Part shown: positions 26,515-35,758 of the stretch, one piece after another
Position numbering within the stretch: the first letter of the stretch is position 1
Layout: the number at the start of each line of letters is the position of its first letter
Origin: Bacteroidales bacterium UBA6397
GTDB lineage: Bacteria; Bacteroidota; Bacteroidia; Bacteroidales; UBA932
Length of the DNA stretch: 64,000 bases
Assembly: GCA_002439875.1 (NCBI GenBank)
Contig: DJQB01000036.1
Span: 126,594 to 190,593 of the forward strand
Reading direction: 5' to 3'
Translations under genes and position numbers: made by a program
Notes under the pieces: generated by a model
The model's input: only the letters and a program-made list of their open reading frames with translations
What the model was told of the DNA's origin: nothing
Databases searched by the model: none

Positions 26515-26851
26515 ATCACAAAGTTAGCCACCTCACAAGACGATAAAAAGGACACCTTGCACAAGTCGCTTCGGCAGGCTCAGCGACCACGGTGGACCGG
26601 TCACCGAGCTTGTCGAAGTGCCCGAACCTCCTAACTATGCAAAGAGACCAGAACTACAGCCCAAGGCACTGAAATTTCAGCAAATCAACACTGATTTGTG
26701 AATATATTTCCGTCAATCCCGTACTGTTCAATCCCTTGCGCCCCGCCACGGCAGAAACGCTTTTTTCCAGACGCAAAAAAGCACGGGCCGCGCAAAGGAA
26801 GAATCGCAATTGCGATTCCTTTCCGGGGGTGATATATGGCGCAGACCCCAC
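26515..26851. other. Gap after terminase with REP-like pair and an 18-bp palindrome
   Basis: 337 bp without a convincing gene. Two REP-like copies face each other at 26565-26587 and 26599-26622, 11 bp apart. A perfect palindrome GAATCGCAATTGCGATTC lies at 26801-26818, just past the terminase stop. The palindrome could be a terminator or a protein site. A packaging site is possible but not shown. Confidence 0.55.
26565..26622. repeat. Inverted pair of REP-like repeats (copies 3 and 4)
   Basis: TCGCTTCGGCAGGCTCAGCG then ACC at 26565-26587 and GGTCACCGAGCTTGTCGAAG then TGCC at 26599-26622, in opposite orientation. This is the BIME-like paired form of the element seen singly elsewhere. Confidence 0.6.
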
Positions 26852-28642
26852 TCAGTCCTTGTTTTTACCCACGGCTCTCGGATCCGTAGCCGAAGACGGA
26901 AGCATCGTCTTCCCACTGGCCTGCCCTCTCAACTGCTTGGTCATCACAAGATACTTGAATGAGTCAGAAGGATTGGTGGACTCGGTAGGCAGCTGCTCCA
27001 CAGGCAACTTCTCGCTTCTCTTGTCCTTGAACACAACACCGTTCTTCACAACTGTCCTTGCCTTCTCCAATGAGAGTTTCAGATGCTTGGCCGCATAGGC
27101 GTCGATGCGAATCACGGGCAACCGAGGATTGCGCTCACTCATTATCTCCTGCATGAATGAGTATTCCTCCGGCTGTCCGATGTTGCCCTGGTTGATGGAC
27201 ATCAGCTGCACCGTCCACCCTGTGCGGCGGCCGGACTCATCATATTCAACAGCCTTCTTGAACTTGCCGACCTGGTCTTCTCCCACCGACTTGTAGGCGT
27301 TGCCGGCACGGTCATAGTACAGCATCAGGGTCTTGCGCCTCACAGGCGCGAAGAAGGTGCGGAATTTCTCCCCAAGGTCGGGGACATATTCAGGTGCAAG
27401 TGTGTAGAGGAACTTGACCACACGTAGGCACGCGCGTCCCTTCTCGATGTCATTCTGGGCGATGGACATCGAGCACATATTCCCGAAGTCGACTCCTGCT
27501 ATGAGTGGCTTGTCCAGATCAACGTACTTTAGCACACTGCAATCCTCCTTGTCCAGCAGACCGAATCCATCGTAGGCGTCCTCATCCGTGCCGTCATAGT
27601 AGAAGTGGCGTTCGCTCAGTGAAGTGTAGAAGCGGTCGCCTGATTCCAGGGACGGACGCATGGAGAGTATGGCCGTGTTCAGATCAGGAAGCTTTCCTGC
27701 GATCGCATCCCCGAACCACTGCTCTGTGAGGATGTCCACATTGATGTACGAGGACGCAAGCATGAAGAACGTTCTGGCTTCCTTCCGCATCCGCAGTTCC
27801 GTCCATCGTGCCTTCCATTGTTCTGCCACACGGCATTTGCCGCGATAGATGTTCAGATCCTCGTTGCTGTGGGTCTTCAGCCATTTGTCCTTGGCGGCCA
27901 CCGCCTCGTGAAGGCATTCGTTATAGACCAGACCGGCCTTCAGCACAAGGACTATTGCCGGGATGTCCATGTTGTGGGCGTATTTCAGGATCCAGTCATA
28001 TTCTCCGATGTGCGTGGTGTCGGGCATGTCGGTGGTGAAACTGAATCCTCTGTAGAAGACACTGTGGCCATATTCCTGCCTGTAGCCCCGGACGGCCTTC
28101 AGCAGGTTGGAGATCTTGTCTTCCCGGAAATATTTCACCTCGTCCCCGAAGCAGAACACGTAAGAGGCACCCGCCAGCGTGGCCGGACGGTCAAGTGAGC
28201 CGAACCGGATGTTGGTGCCTGTGTAGAAGATGATTGTCCGCTTGTAGGAGACCAGTTTGTTGAAAGGCTTCCAGAAATGCGGCCTTAGCCAGTCAGGAAT
28301 GGTTGATTTCTCAGCTTCCGTGAATGTCGGGGGCTCCTTCTCGATGACATAGTGGACACCTTCACGTAGGCCTTTGCGCTCCAGACCTTCCAGAACAGAG
28401 GGGAGGATGTTGGCGTTCAGGTTCGTGAACGTGTCGGCCACCCAGACCACGGGCGCGCCCGGCATGTCATAGATGACATCCAGAAGCCGTTCTGCCTGGA
28501 TGTCGGTTGTCTTGGCTCCGCCACGGCCCACGACCTGAAGGTTCTGGCACGCACCGGCCAGAGACACTATCTGGGCGAAAGGGTTCTGGTACTGTACGGA
28601 GGCAGCCTGTGTGGATTCAGGCTTAACTCTCTTCCTTTGCAT
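26852..28642 (-). CDS. Terminase large subunit
   Basis: 596 aa packaging motor and nuclease. Walker A-like VVGRGGAKT at residues 37-45, Walker B-like region VFCFGDEVKYF near residue 165, and a C-terminal RNase H-like nuclease with IAGVDFGNMCSMSIAQND and MLYYDRAGNAYKS supplying acidic residues. The start overlaps the small-subunit-like gene by 20 bp. It precedes the portal in transcription order. Confidence 0.8.
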   Translation of the reverse strand: MQRKRVKPESTQAASVQYQNPFAQIVSLAGACQNLQVVGRGGAKTTDIQAERLLDVIYDMPGAPVVWVADTFTNLNANILPSVLEGLERKGLREGVHYVIEKEPPTFTEAEKSTIPDWLRPHFWKPFNKLVSYKRTIIFYTGTNIRFGSLDRPATLAGASYVFCFGDEVKYFREDKISNLLKAVRGYRQEYGHSVFYRGFSFTTDMPDTTHIGEYDWILKYAHNMDIPAIVLVLKAGLVYNECLHEAVAAKDKWLKTHSNEDLNIYRGKCRVAEQWKARWTELRMRKEARTFFMLASSYINVDILTEQWFGDAIAGKLPDLNTAILSMRPSLESGDRFYTSLSERHFYYDGTDEDAYDGFGLLDKEDCSVLKYVDLDKPLIAGVDFGNMCSMSIAQNDIEKGRACLRVVKFLYTLAPEYVPDLGEKFRTFFAPVRRKTLMLYYDRAGNAYKSVGEDQVGKFKKAVEYDESGRRTGWTVQLMSINQGNIGQPEEYSFMQEIMSERNPRLPVIRIDAYAAKHLKLSLEKARTVVKNGVVFKDKRSEKLPVEQLPTESTNPSDSFKYLVMTKQLRGQASGKTMLPSSATDPRAVGKNKD

Positions 28643-29555
28643 CTTCGAGGTATTTTACGATGTCAAGATCCGTGATTCCGGCATCGGCCTTCAAACGTCT
28701 CTTCACAGCCTCCGGGGCGACCACGGTGTCGATCTGACGTTCAAGCTCATCACGGTTGGCGGCAGGGAGACCGATTGATTCAGGCGTGGCCGAAAGCAGA
28801 CGGAACATAGGCTGATAGAGTTCAGCCGGAAGCTTGGCAGGATCATCCTTGTCCAGCTGGAGCGCCCTTGCCTTGTTGGCCAGGATGTCAGCGGCCACCG
28901 CATAGTCCTTGGAAGTCTTGGCGGCATCCCTTGCGGCCACGTAGAGGGTGTCAAACTGATCAGCCATCTTGTTGCGCATAGCCTCCTTGGAGACCTTGCG
29001 GTTGCAGAAGAAAAGTTCCATCGCTTCCGAATATATGTCCGCCGCCCGCTGGTAGGGGATGCAGAACGGCGCGGTGGTCAGAAACTTGATGGTTCTCCTT
29101 TTGCCATACTGGCCGTCCAAAGAATATATCAGTGTCATCAGATCGATGTAGATCTGCTCCTTGTCTGAGAGGGTGCCCTTGGAGCCAGAAGCTATATATT
29201 CCTGAATCTTCTCGAATGCGCCCTCTTTCTCTGTGCCACCGAACAAATCCAACTTGGAAATGGTGAAGCTTTTGTCCCGGACGATGTCACGGAACTGCTC
29301 GATGGAGACAGCGTCACCGCCCATCGCTCCACGCACCACGGCAAGTTCGATCTTTGCCCTTTTCTCCAGCTGGCCACGCTTGATGGCGTCGCGTATGTTC
29401 AGATCATCCGTTGAGATCGGATCCGCCAAGATAACCGCCAGCTGCCTTTCGGTGATGTCAAGGAAACCGGCCAGTTCGGCATCTGTCCAGCCGATGGCCG
29501 CAAGTGATGAAAGATCATCGAGAAGTTCGGGTTTTAGTTCCTTCATATTCTTCAA
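28623..29555 (-). CDS. Terminase small subunit-like protein
   Basis: 310 aa. The N-terminal part contains an HTH (IGWTDAELAGFLDITERQLA) followed by a region like terminase small subunits (IRDAIKRGQLEKRAKIELAV). The remainder is helical. Immediately upstream of the large subunit. It is long for the family, so an extra C-terminal domain is likely. Confidence 0.6.
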   Translation of the reverse strand: MKNMKELKPELLDDLSSLAAIGWTDAELAGFLDITERQLAVILADPISTDDLNIRDAIKRGQLEKRAKIELAVVRGAMGGDAVSIEQFRDIVRDKSFTISKLDLFGGTEKEGAFEKIQEYIASGSKGTLSDKEQIYIDLMTLIYSLDGQYGKRRTIKFLTTAPFCIPYQRAADIYSEAMELFFCNRKVSKEAMRNKMADQFDTLYVAARDAAKTSKDYAVAADILANKARALQLDKDDPAKLPAELYQPMFRLLSATPESIGLPAANRDELERQIDTVVAPEAVKRRLKADAGITDLDIVKYLEDAKEES

Positions 29556-30204
29556 TCATTCGGTTGATGTCATTGAGAGTCATCCGCAGGCGCGCAAGCC
29601 TTTCCTCCCTTGAGATTTTAAGATCCGGACGGTCGCCTTGCTTGATTTCCCGCTCGGCCCGCCAGATGGAATCCTGAACGTTCTTCCTTTTCTGGAACAG
29701 GCTTGTGATAGGCAACCGACGAAGCTCGTTCATCTTCTTCGCCAAAGCGAAGATCGGATGCTTGCCCAGAACCCTGTGATGCTCTTTGTAGTACTGAAAT
29801 TCAAGTCGAGAACTTGAATTTTGCGTAAAATTTCTTATTGTTTTTTCAGCGACCTCGAAGCATTCTTCCGGAGTGGTGCACCTGAAGAGATCTTCGTGGG
29901 CGTTGACATAGTTGTGCCACGAAGTGATCATGTCAGCCGCAAGGGCTTTCAGTTCGGTCGGGCAATCTGGTTCGGCCAGAAAAGGCCAGTCTTCCCGGAA
30001 TCGCCCGCCCTTGGTCAGGGTCTGCGAAAACGGCACCTCGGTGCTGAACGGAAGCAAAGCTTTTTTCAAGAGGTGTGAATATGCCTTCGGAGCTTTCCGG
30101 ACTAGCGCCTCAAGCCAATTGTTAGGTGCGTATATGCTCAAGAGCCGAAGTCCTTCAGTGACCTCGGCTCCCGAACATATCCATCTGTCAATCTCGTTAC
30201 TCAT
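29515..30204 (-). CDS. Uncharacterised phage protein of packaging/head region
   Basis: 229 aa, helical and charged (REIKQGDRPDLKISREERLA). Overlaps the small-terminase-like gene by 41 bp and the next gene by 8 bp. No family recognised. Could be a capsid-assembly or packaging accessory factor. Confidence 0.5.
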   Translation of the reverse strand: MSNEIDRWICSGAEVTEGLRLLSIYAPNNWLEALVRKAPKAYSHLLKKALLPFSTEVPFSQTLTKGGRFREDWPFLAEPDCPTELKALAADMITSWHNYVNAHEDLFRCTTPEECFEVAEKTIRNFTQNSSSRLEFQYYKEHHRVLGKHPIFALAKKMNELRRLPITSLFQKRKNVQDSIWRAEREIKQGDRPDLKISREERLARLRMTLNDINRMIEEYEGTKTRTSR

Positions 30205-30796
30205 TCAGCAGGTATTGGTCAATCAGATGTGTGATGGCCGCATAGCCTTGCGGTGTGGCGAACACGAACTTCTTGCGGACGAAAGCCTCGATGACAAGGT
30301 GCTCGCAAGGGTTCGCTCGATAGACCGGAGTGACGATGTTGCCGAAGCGGAATCCCGCCTCAATCGGCCTGTGCAGGTTCTTTTTGAAGTAGTCTTTAAG
30401 GAACTCTTCCGATGTCTGGCCGTCAGCAGGGAGCATTTCCACCAGTTTCTCCTTGGAGAACGGTTTAGGAAGCCTTTCGCCATAGACCTTGTTGCCCTGT
30501 ACGTCAAGGAAAACAAGTGGCGTGGCCAGTTCCTCCATCGAGATCTTGGAGCAAGGAATGCAATTGGCTGGTGCCAGAATAAAGTCATCAGCGACATTGT
30601 TGTCAGCGATGATCCCGGCTAGGGTGTCGCGGATGTCAGCGTCCGGTCCGATTGTGATGACAACAGGATTGACTCCTGTCATCTTCTCCCAAACTTTGGA
30701 CAACTGGCCGTCCGTGCCTTCGTAGGCACAGACAACCAGATTTACCTTTTTGTCCGCAGTCTTGCGGTCTGCAACTGAGGTTTTACTCTTACTCAT
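30197..30796 (-). CDS. Uncharacterised phage head-region protein
   Basis: 199 aa. Lys-rich start (MSKSKTSVADRKTADKKVNL) then an alpha/beta segment (LVVCAYEGTDGQLSKVWEKM, PVVITIGPDADIRD). The rest is mixed. Lies between the 186-aa structural protein and packaging genes. No family recognised. Confidence 0.5.
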   Translation of the reverse strand: MSKSKTSVADRKTADKKVNLVVCAYEGTDGQLSKVWEKMTGVNPVVITIGPDADIRDTLAGIIADNNVADDFILAPANCIPCSKISMEELATPLVFLDVQGNKVYGERLPKPFSKEKLVEMLPADGQTSEEFLKDYFKKNLHRPIEAGFRFGNIVTPVYRANPCEHLVIEAFVRKKFVFATPQGYAAITHLIDQYLLNE

Positions 30797-30799
30797 CCG

Positions 30800-31360
30800 C
30801 TATGCGCCACCTCCTTCGGAGGAACCAGCAGCCGCGGCGATTTCCGGGAGTTCCCCAGCATAGTCACCAGCAAGGAACTTGTCTGGAAGAGATTGCTTCC
30901 ATGTCATAGTCCTCTTGGTGGCTTCATTGTCCATCTTCGTCTCGATTGAGAGCCTCAATGGGTTGCAGACACTGCCAATGATCTGGGTACGTCCAGCTGC
31001 CGACCCATCACATTCCTGCACAAAAGCGATGACACCACGGTTTTTGAAGACCTCGACAAAGTTCTTTACCGCAGCCGAGTTGCCGGGATGGTCATAAACC
31101 AGCCCGTTCTTCACTCCTTCAGCGTCTGGATCTCCGGAGTATTCCTCGGTTATCTGGATGGTCGAAGAGGTTGCGTAGATCGAAACTGCCTTAGCCCCTG
31201 TCTTCAAAGTGAGGTTTCCTGTAACATTGCAGTCGCCAACTTCCCTTGACGGTTCGCTGGCCACATCCTCCACATCCACGAGGATGATAGCGGATTTCCT
31301 GGCGGACGGTGCACCGGCACCGTCCCCAGGTCTTGGAATTGATGATTTAACGTAAGCCAT
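30800..31360 (-). CDS. Putative phage structural protein downstream of capsid gene
   Basis: 186 aa. Beta-rich centre (CNVTGNLTLKTGAKAVSIYA) and an Ala/Gly/Ser-rich flexible C terminus (AAAAGSSEGGGA), similar to the tail end of the major capsid protein (SGSEGQGGSEGGGTGA). It follows the capsid gene by 18 bp. A decoration, head or tail-tube role is possible. Confidence 0.5.
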   Translation of the reverse strand: MAYVKSSIPRPGDGAGAPSARKSAIILVDVEDVASEPSREVGDCNVTGNLTLKTGAKAVSIYATSSTIQITEEYSGDPDAEGVKNGLVYDHPGNSAAVKNFVEVFKNRGVIAFVQECDGSAAGRTQIIGSVCNPLRLSIETKMDNEATKRTMTWKQSLPDKFLAGDYAGELPEIAAAAGSSEGGGA

Positions 31361-31378
31361 ATCTTTCGTTATTATTGG

Positions 31379-32923
31379 TTATGCTCCTGTTCCGCCACCT
31401 TCAGAACCTCCTTGGCCTTCTGAGCCCGAACCACCGGATTGAGTTGCCTTCTTCCCGTTCTCCCACTTGTCGGTGTCCGGGACATCGGAAACGATGCTCT
31501 CCACCGGAGTGTAGCCGTCAGGAACAGCGGCATAGACAGCCTCGGCAATCTTGAAGCCTACAGAGAGGGAATATTCACCGAAGACCTTCACATCGTAGTT
31601 CTGCTCCTCGATCTTGACGATGCAGTTTTCCGCCTTGGAGAGGTCAACCAGTTCCACGAAGTTCTCCTTCGGAGTCGCGAAGATGATAGGGGAGTTATAC
31701 ATCGATTTCAGAGGCACAAGATGGAAGTTCGTGAAACGTATGCTTCCATCGTTCTCGTAGCCGGTGTACTTGCCGTTCACCGCGAAGTCGGCTCTCTTGT
31801 AGCGGGTCAGCAACTGCTCTGAGCAGTGGATGGTCACGATGTGTGCGAACAGCCCAGAGATGCTGTCCACGAAGCCATCGATGTAGGCAAGAAGCTCAGA
31901 GTCGGACATTGTCATAGGATCTGCTGCCGACTTGTAGTAGTTGATCTTGCAGTTCTCATCAGTCTTTCCTTCCACAAGGATGGTCTCGAAACCGTCCATG
32001 GAGTTCTTGGCGGCTTTACCTGCATCACCGTCTGCGACAACGCCAGCGTCAACGAACTTACCCTTCGCGATCATCGAGATGGTGATGTCATCCAGCACCT
32101 TAGGAAGGATGTGATTCTCGATGATGTAGCGAGTGATAGGCATGTCGGACATCGTCTTGCCCTGCTCGTAGAGATAGAGCAGCCAGCTCTTCAGCACGTC
32201 AGCAGGCTGAATAAGCACGTTCAACTTGTGACGACGGTATGGGATGCGGATTGGAGTGAACTTGGCAGCTCCCTTAGGAGTCCATTTCGGAGTGAACTGC
32301 TGTGACACCTCTGACATGATGGCCGTGCTTGCGATGTAGTCAGTGTTGGACTGGATGCGGGTCATGTGCTTGGCGTCATCGAATCCGTTGTAGATCCTCT
32401 TGTTCAGAAGTTCGAGCTTCATCTTTGGAGGCATCACCATCGAGAACTCAGCGTTGAGATCTGTGATGTTGATGGAAGCGTCATCAAGCGCGGTGAAAGC
32501 GTAAGGATTGACGGAGTCAAGTGCTTCCTTAACTATCTTGTTGTGGGCCGCAGCCATGTTGATGGCAAAGGTCTTAGCCTCCTTCGATGCTGGTGTAGCC
32601 GTGGCTTTCGGCTTTGGTTCTGGCTCGGATGCCAAAGAGACAACGTCTTTCTGAAGCTTCTTTACTTGCTCTTTAAGAGCAGCTGTTGCCTCAGCGGTCT
32701 TTGCCTCTACAGCGGCATCGAAAAGGGTCACGGCATCGCCCTCTTCATCGAGATTGATGCTTTCGAGTTTGTCAAGAAAGTCATGGCCATAGTTCTCCAG
32801 AACCTTCTGGCGTTCCTGATCGGAAAGGGAAACCTTGCCGTCCTTGACGTCAAGTTCGCTCTTGCCGAAGAGACGGGCTACAAGTCGCCCCATCTTGGAA
32901 TTGTTGAGAGTTTTCGTATCCAT
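31379..32923 (-). CDS. Major capsid protein
   Basis: 514 aa. Residues about 1-125 are acidic and coiled (AVEAKTAEATAALKEQVKKL), like the delta/scaffolding domain removed by the head protease. The rest is mixed alpha/beta, consistent with an HK97-type fold, with MSEVSQQFTPKWTPKGAAKF. A Gly/Ser-rich tail ends the protein. It directly follows the S49 protease gene. Confidence 0.72.
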   Translation of the reverse strand: MDTKTLNNSKMGRLVARLFGKSELDVKDGKVSLSDQERQKVLENYGHDFLDKLESINLDEEGDAVTLFDAAVEAKTAEATAALKEQVKKLQKDVVSLASEPEPKPKATATPASKEAKTFAINMAAAHNKIVKEALDSVNPYAFTALDDASINITDLNAEFSMVMPPKMKLELLNKRIYNGFDDAKHMTRIQSNTDYIASTAIMSEVSQQFTPKWTPKGAAKFTPIRIPYRRHKLNVLIQPADVLKSWLLYLYEQGKTMSDMPITRYIIENHILPKVLDDITISMIAKGKFVDAGVVADGDAGKAAKNSMDGFETILVEGKTDENCKINYYKSAADPMTMSDSELLAYIDGFVDSISGLFAHIVTIHCSEQLLTRYKRADFAVNGKYTGYENDGSIRFTNFHLVPLKSMYNSPIIFATPKENFVELVDLSKAENCIVKIEEQNYDVKVFGEYSLSVGFKIAEAVYAAVPDGYTPVESIVSDVPDTDKWENGKKATQSGGSGSEGQGGSEGGGTGA

Positions 32924-32938
32924 TATTTTAAAGATTGG

Positions 32939-33784
32939 TTAAACGCTTGTGAGTGCGAAGACCGCCTCGATGGTCTCAGGGAGCGTCTTCTTTGCATCGG
33001 CCATGTTTAGGCGTAACGCATCGGCTGTGTAGAACATCGAACCACTCAAAACACCGTGCTCTTCTTTCAGAATATTCGGTCTTCCTGACACGACTGCATT
33101 CTGAAACTGTTTCACCAGCGGTTTGAGTTCTGCCTTGGCCGCATCGAAATTGCCTGCCAGTGCGTCCCTGTAGGCGCGGTTCTTCTCCGAGGATTCATCC
33201 GAATAGACTGTGAGGGTCTTTTCTCCAGTCGATGGATTGACTGCTGAATAGTCCACATAGACGGCCATTGCTCCGATGGATCCAACCTCGGACATGTCAT
33301 TGTCCATGTAGATAGCATCACATTGCGAGGCCACCCAGTAGGCAGCCGAAGCGCAACAGTCAACGTGAGCATATACCGGTTTCCCTTTGGATTTGGCGTA
33401 GCCTATTGCTTCGAGCATAGGTGGGATGGCCGAAGAGCTTCCGCCTGGGGAGTCTATGTTCAGGACGATACCGATGACATTTCCGTCATCGGCCATCTCC
33501 CGGATCTTTTTAGCTATGAATGTTGTTCCGTAACTTTCGCACGTGTCGTACTTGGTCATCGTGCCGTGAAGAGGGACAACGGCTACACTCTTTGATTCCT
33601 CGGCCTTAGCATCAGAATCGACCACGGTGGAGAACACCGCGGTCTTTGCCTCCATCTCCACAGGCAGCCTATTGAGAAACGCCCTGGCCACCAGAAGCAA
33701 TGTGTCAGGGTTGGCGACAAGCCATCTTCCCTGCATTATGTCCCTTGCTAGCTGGAATGTGTCTGCTTTCATCTTATGTATCAA
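32939..33784 (-). CDS. S49-type prohead protease
   Basis: 281 aa ClpP/SppA-fold serine peptidase expected to process the capsid during head maturation. Visible motifs: VLNIDSPGGSSSAIPP forming the oxyanion region and CASAAYWVAS with Ser146 as the likely nucleophile, then SEVGSIGAMAVY. No signal peptide, which separates it from cellular SppA. It sits directly before the capsid gene. Confidence 0.82.
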   Translation of the reverse strand: MIHKMKADTFQLARDIMQGRWLVANPDTLLLVARAFLNRLPVEMEAKTAVFSTVVDSDAKAEESKSVAVVPLHGTMTKYDTCESYGTTFIAKKIREMADDGNVIGIVLNIDSPGGSSSAIPPMLEAIGYAKSKGKPVYAHVDCCASAAYWVASQCDAIYMDNDMSEVGSIGAMAVYVDYSAVNPSTGEKTLTVYSDESSEKNRAYRDALAGNFDAAKAELKPLVKQFQNAVVSGRPNILKEEHGVLSGSMFYTADALRLNMADAKKTLPETIEAVFALTSV

Positions 33785-33830
33785 TGTTTACGCAAAGATA
33801 AAAGCAGGCTCCCCGACACGAAAGGACACG

Positions 33831-34154
33831 CTAATAGATAGGGAATTGGTAGGAACAGGACAATTTCAAAGAGTTGGTCTCGTTGACCTCGAAAGTCAAA
33901 GGTAGGTCTTCAGTTCCGTAAGTCTCATCGTCACCGTGGCAGAATCCTACCATTAATATAAGGTTATCCCTCATTACATCGGAAGCCTCCGACAGTGTGG
34001 CGTTGATCTTGACGGTGGCCAGTCTTCCGGCGTCCTCCGTCTTCTCAGATCTCTCAATCGTGGCCGTTCCCGGAACGAGCGCCAGCTTGTGCCAGACACC
34101 GTCCTGCTTGTCAAGGCTCTGAGCCTGTAGTGTGTCAATGATTCTGATCATCAT
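33831..34154 (-). CDS. Small uncharacterised phage protein
   Basis: 107 aa, beta-rich (GRLATVKINATLSEASDVMR, LPLTFEVNETNSLKLSCS). Overlaps the upstream gene by 20 bp. Second gene of the late operon. A structural role is likely from position only. Confidence 0.5.
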   Translation of the reverse strand: MMIRIIDTLQAQSLDKQDGVWHKLALVPGTATIERSEKTEDAGRLATVKINATLSEASDVMRDNLILMVGFCHGDDETYGTEDLPLTFEVNETNSLKLSCSYQFPIY

Positions 34155-34683
34155 TCAATCCCTTTAAGTTTATTGTTCTGTCAATGTAGTGAATCCTTTG
34201 CAGAAGTTTCCCGGTCATCTTGTCAAGAACCTGCTGCGATTGCCTGTAGATCCGCTTGTGAAGAGCGTCAAACCGGTCTGACGTGAACAGACCTCTGGAC
34301 ACGATGAACGCTGAGACTATGTCCTTCTTCTGGAATCCAAGCTCGAAGCCAGCAAGGTAATACTGTTTGAACTCGATATCGAAAAAAGCCGATATGGCCA
34401 TGTTCAGCGCAGCCGTGTCGTGCCTGTTGTAGTAGAGGAATCTGTTGATAAGAGGCTTGGTCGCCTCGTCGTTCGGAAGAATTAGTTCCACGAAGCCGTC
34501 ACCGTCCGCTGGCACCGGACGATCCGACACCTTACAGTGGGCGACGAGCAGCTTGCCTATGCTTTTTCGTGCACAGACTTTCAGAGGTCCTCCCGGACTA
34601 TCAGGTGGGAACAGATAGGCCAGATAATCCGCCATCATCAGCGAATCCACTTTCAATTTGACATCGAGCATTTCACAGTTCAT
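34135..34683 (-). CDS. Uncharacterised first gene of the late operon
   Basis: 182 aa, alpha-rich (NMAISAFFDIEFKQYYLAGF). It starts just beside the TGTAGTT repeat array, so it is the first gene a promoter in that array would transcribe. No family recognised. Confidence 0.5.
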   Translation of the reverse strand: MNCEMLDVKLKVDSLMMADYLAYLFPPDSPGGPLKVCARKSIGKLLVAHCKVSDRPVPADGDGFVELILPNDEATKPLINRFLYYNRHDTAALNMAISAFFDIEFKQYYLAGFELGFQKKDIVSAFIVSRGLFTSDRFDALHKRIYRQSQQVLDKMTGKLLQRIHYIDRTINLKGLNDDQNH

Positions 34684-34717
34684 TAATTATATGGGACACA
34701 TTTTTCGCAAAAACATC

Positions 34718-35003
34718 AACTACACTAACTACACTTGAAGCTATGTTTGATTATCAATGAGTTAACTAAAAACGAGGTGTAGTTGAGCCCCCAAATTGTG
34801 TAGTTAGTGTAGTTGAAGCCAGAGCAAGTGTAGTTGAATGTAGTTGGAGTGTAGTTCTCCAACTACACCGTAACTATACCTTATTTCATTAATATTCATT
34901 CATTTGCTTCAAGTGTAGTTAGTGTAGTTAGTGTAGTTGGGGTTTTTCTTTTCCTCAGCAAAAATATTTTTCCCAAAATTACGTAATTTATTGAAGAACT
35001 ACA
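34718..35003. repeat. Iteron-like array of TGTAGTT
   Basis: Thirteen exact copies of TGTAGTT: nine on + (34779, 34799, 34808, 34829, 34839, 34850, 34914, 34923, 34932) and four inverted (34718, 34727, 34861, 34997). Several are spaced exactly 9 bp. One pair forms a hairpin (GTGTAGTT CTCC AACTACAC, 34849-34868). AT-rich DNA follows. The whole 34684-35331 gap has no gene. Likely a replication origin, partition site or late-operon operator. Confidence 0.7.
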
Positions 35004-35331
35004 ATAGATAAGACAAGATAATCTTTTGTTCTTTTTGAATATAACTAAAAACTCCTCTCTTACTTGTGCTAAATTTTGGCACAATCACTGCGATTTCCCT
35101 CTTTTTCCTCGATTCTCCCGAAAACCGCCCATTTGATGAAAATTGTAAGCAAAATCCCTTGTTTTTCTTATTGTTTTCGCCATTGGCTATTGAAAACTCC
35201 ATTTCACGCACTTCCCTCCAATAAAAATTGTAAGAGCGAACTAAGATTCAGCTTCTTAATCCGCACTTACCAAAATAAGAAAAGCCATGGAAGAATCTCC
35301 CATGGCATCATATTATTTCTAAAACAGAATC

Positions 35332-35757
35332 CTATTTGACTTTATCATCTAATGGGATTTTTACATCATTTGGGATCATATTGGTCACATTGATTGGAGG
35401 CAGTATGTATTGACTGTAAGGTGTCCCTTCCGTCTTGCACACTAATACCCCTCTTGCCGTGCCAACCGTGTGCATGGCAAGATGAGCCAAAAATCCGGAT
35501 GGTATGATCATCTTTCCGTCTTTTACCTCAAACTCTTCTGCACCGTCAATCTTGAATCTACACGTGAGTTCAAGTATCAATATTTTCGTGTCCTGATGTC
35601 TGAAAAGAAACTTCATCTTGATCGCGGCCTCTAATGGGTCCAAGGAGAAGGATGAGATTAAATCCACATCCACCTGCCATTCCTTCACCTTCTCATATTC
35701 GTCCGCTAGTATTGCAAACTGGTCTATGGCGACCCCCGTCATTCTGAACTTTACCAT
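35332..35757 (-). CDS. SecB-like chaperone of a toxin-antitoxin-chaperone cassette
   Basis: 141 aa. A SecB-like pattern is visible: strand-rich start (VDLISSFSLDPLEAAIKMKF), then HTVGTARGVLVCKTEGTPYS and LPPINVTN. It is the third gene after a HigB-like toxin and an XRE antitoxin, 1-2 bp apart, as in TAC systems where a SecB-like chaperone protects the antitoxin. The family call is by pattern and context, so moderate. Confidence 0.55.
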   Translation of the reverse strand: MVKFRMTGVAIDQFAILADEYEKVKEWQVDVDLISSFSLDPLEAAIKMKFLFRHQDTKILILELTCRFKIDGAEEFEVKDGKMIIPSGFLAHLAMHTVGTARGVLVCKTEGTPYSQYILPPINVTNMIPNDVKIPLDDKVK

Positions 35758-35758
35758 A

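Noticed and set aside
33831..34683. Mu-like or tail-sheath genes in the first late genes
   Set aside because: No sheath, Mu transposase or baseplate J-like motif is seen; the two proteins remain unassigned.
34718..35003. Possible CRISPR array from repeated TGTAGTT units
   Set aside because: Units are 7 nt, on both strands, with irregular spacing and no constant-length spacers; no cas genes.
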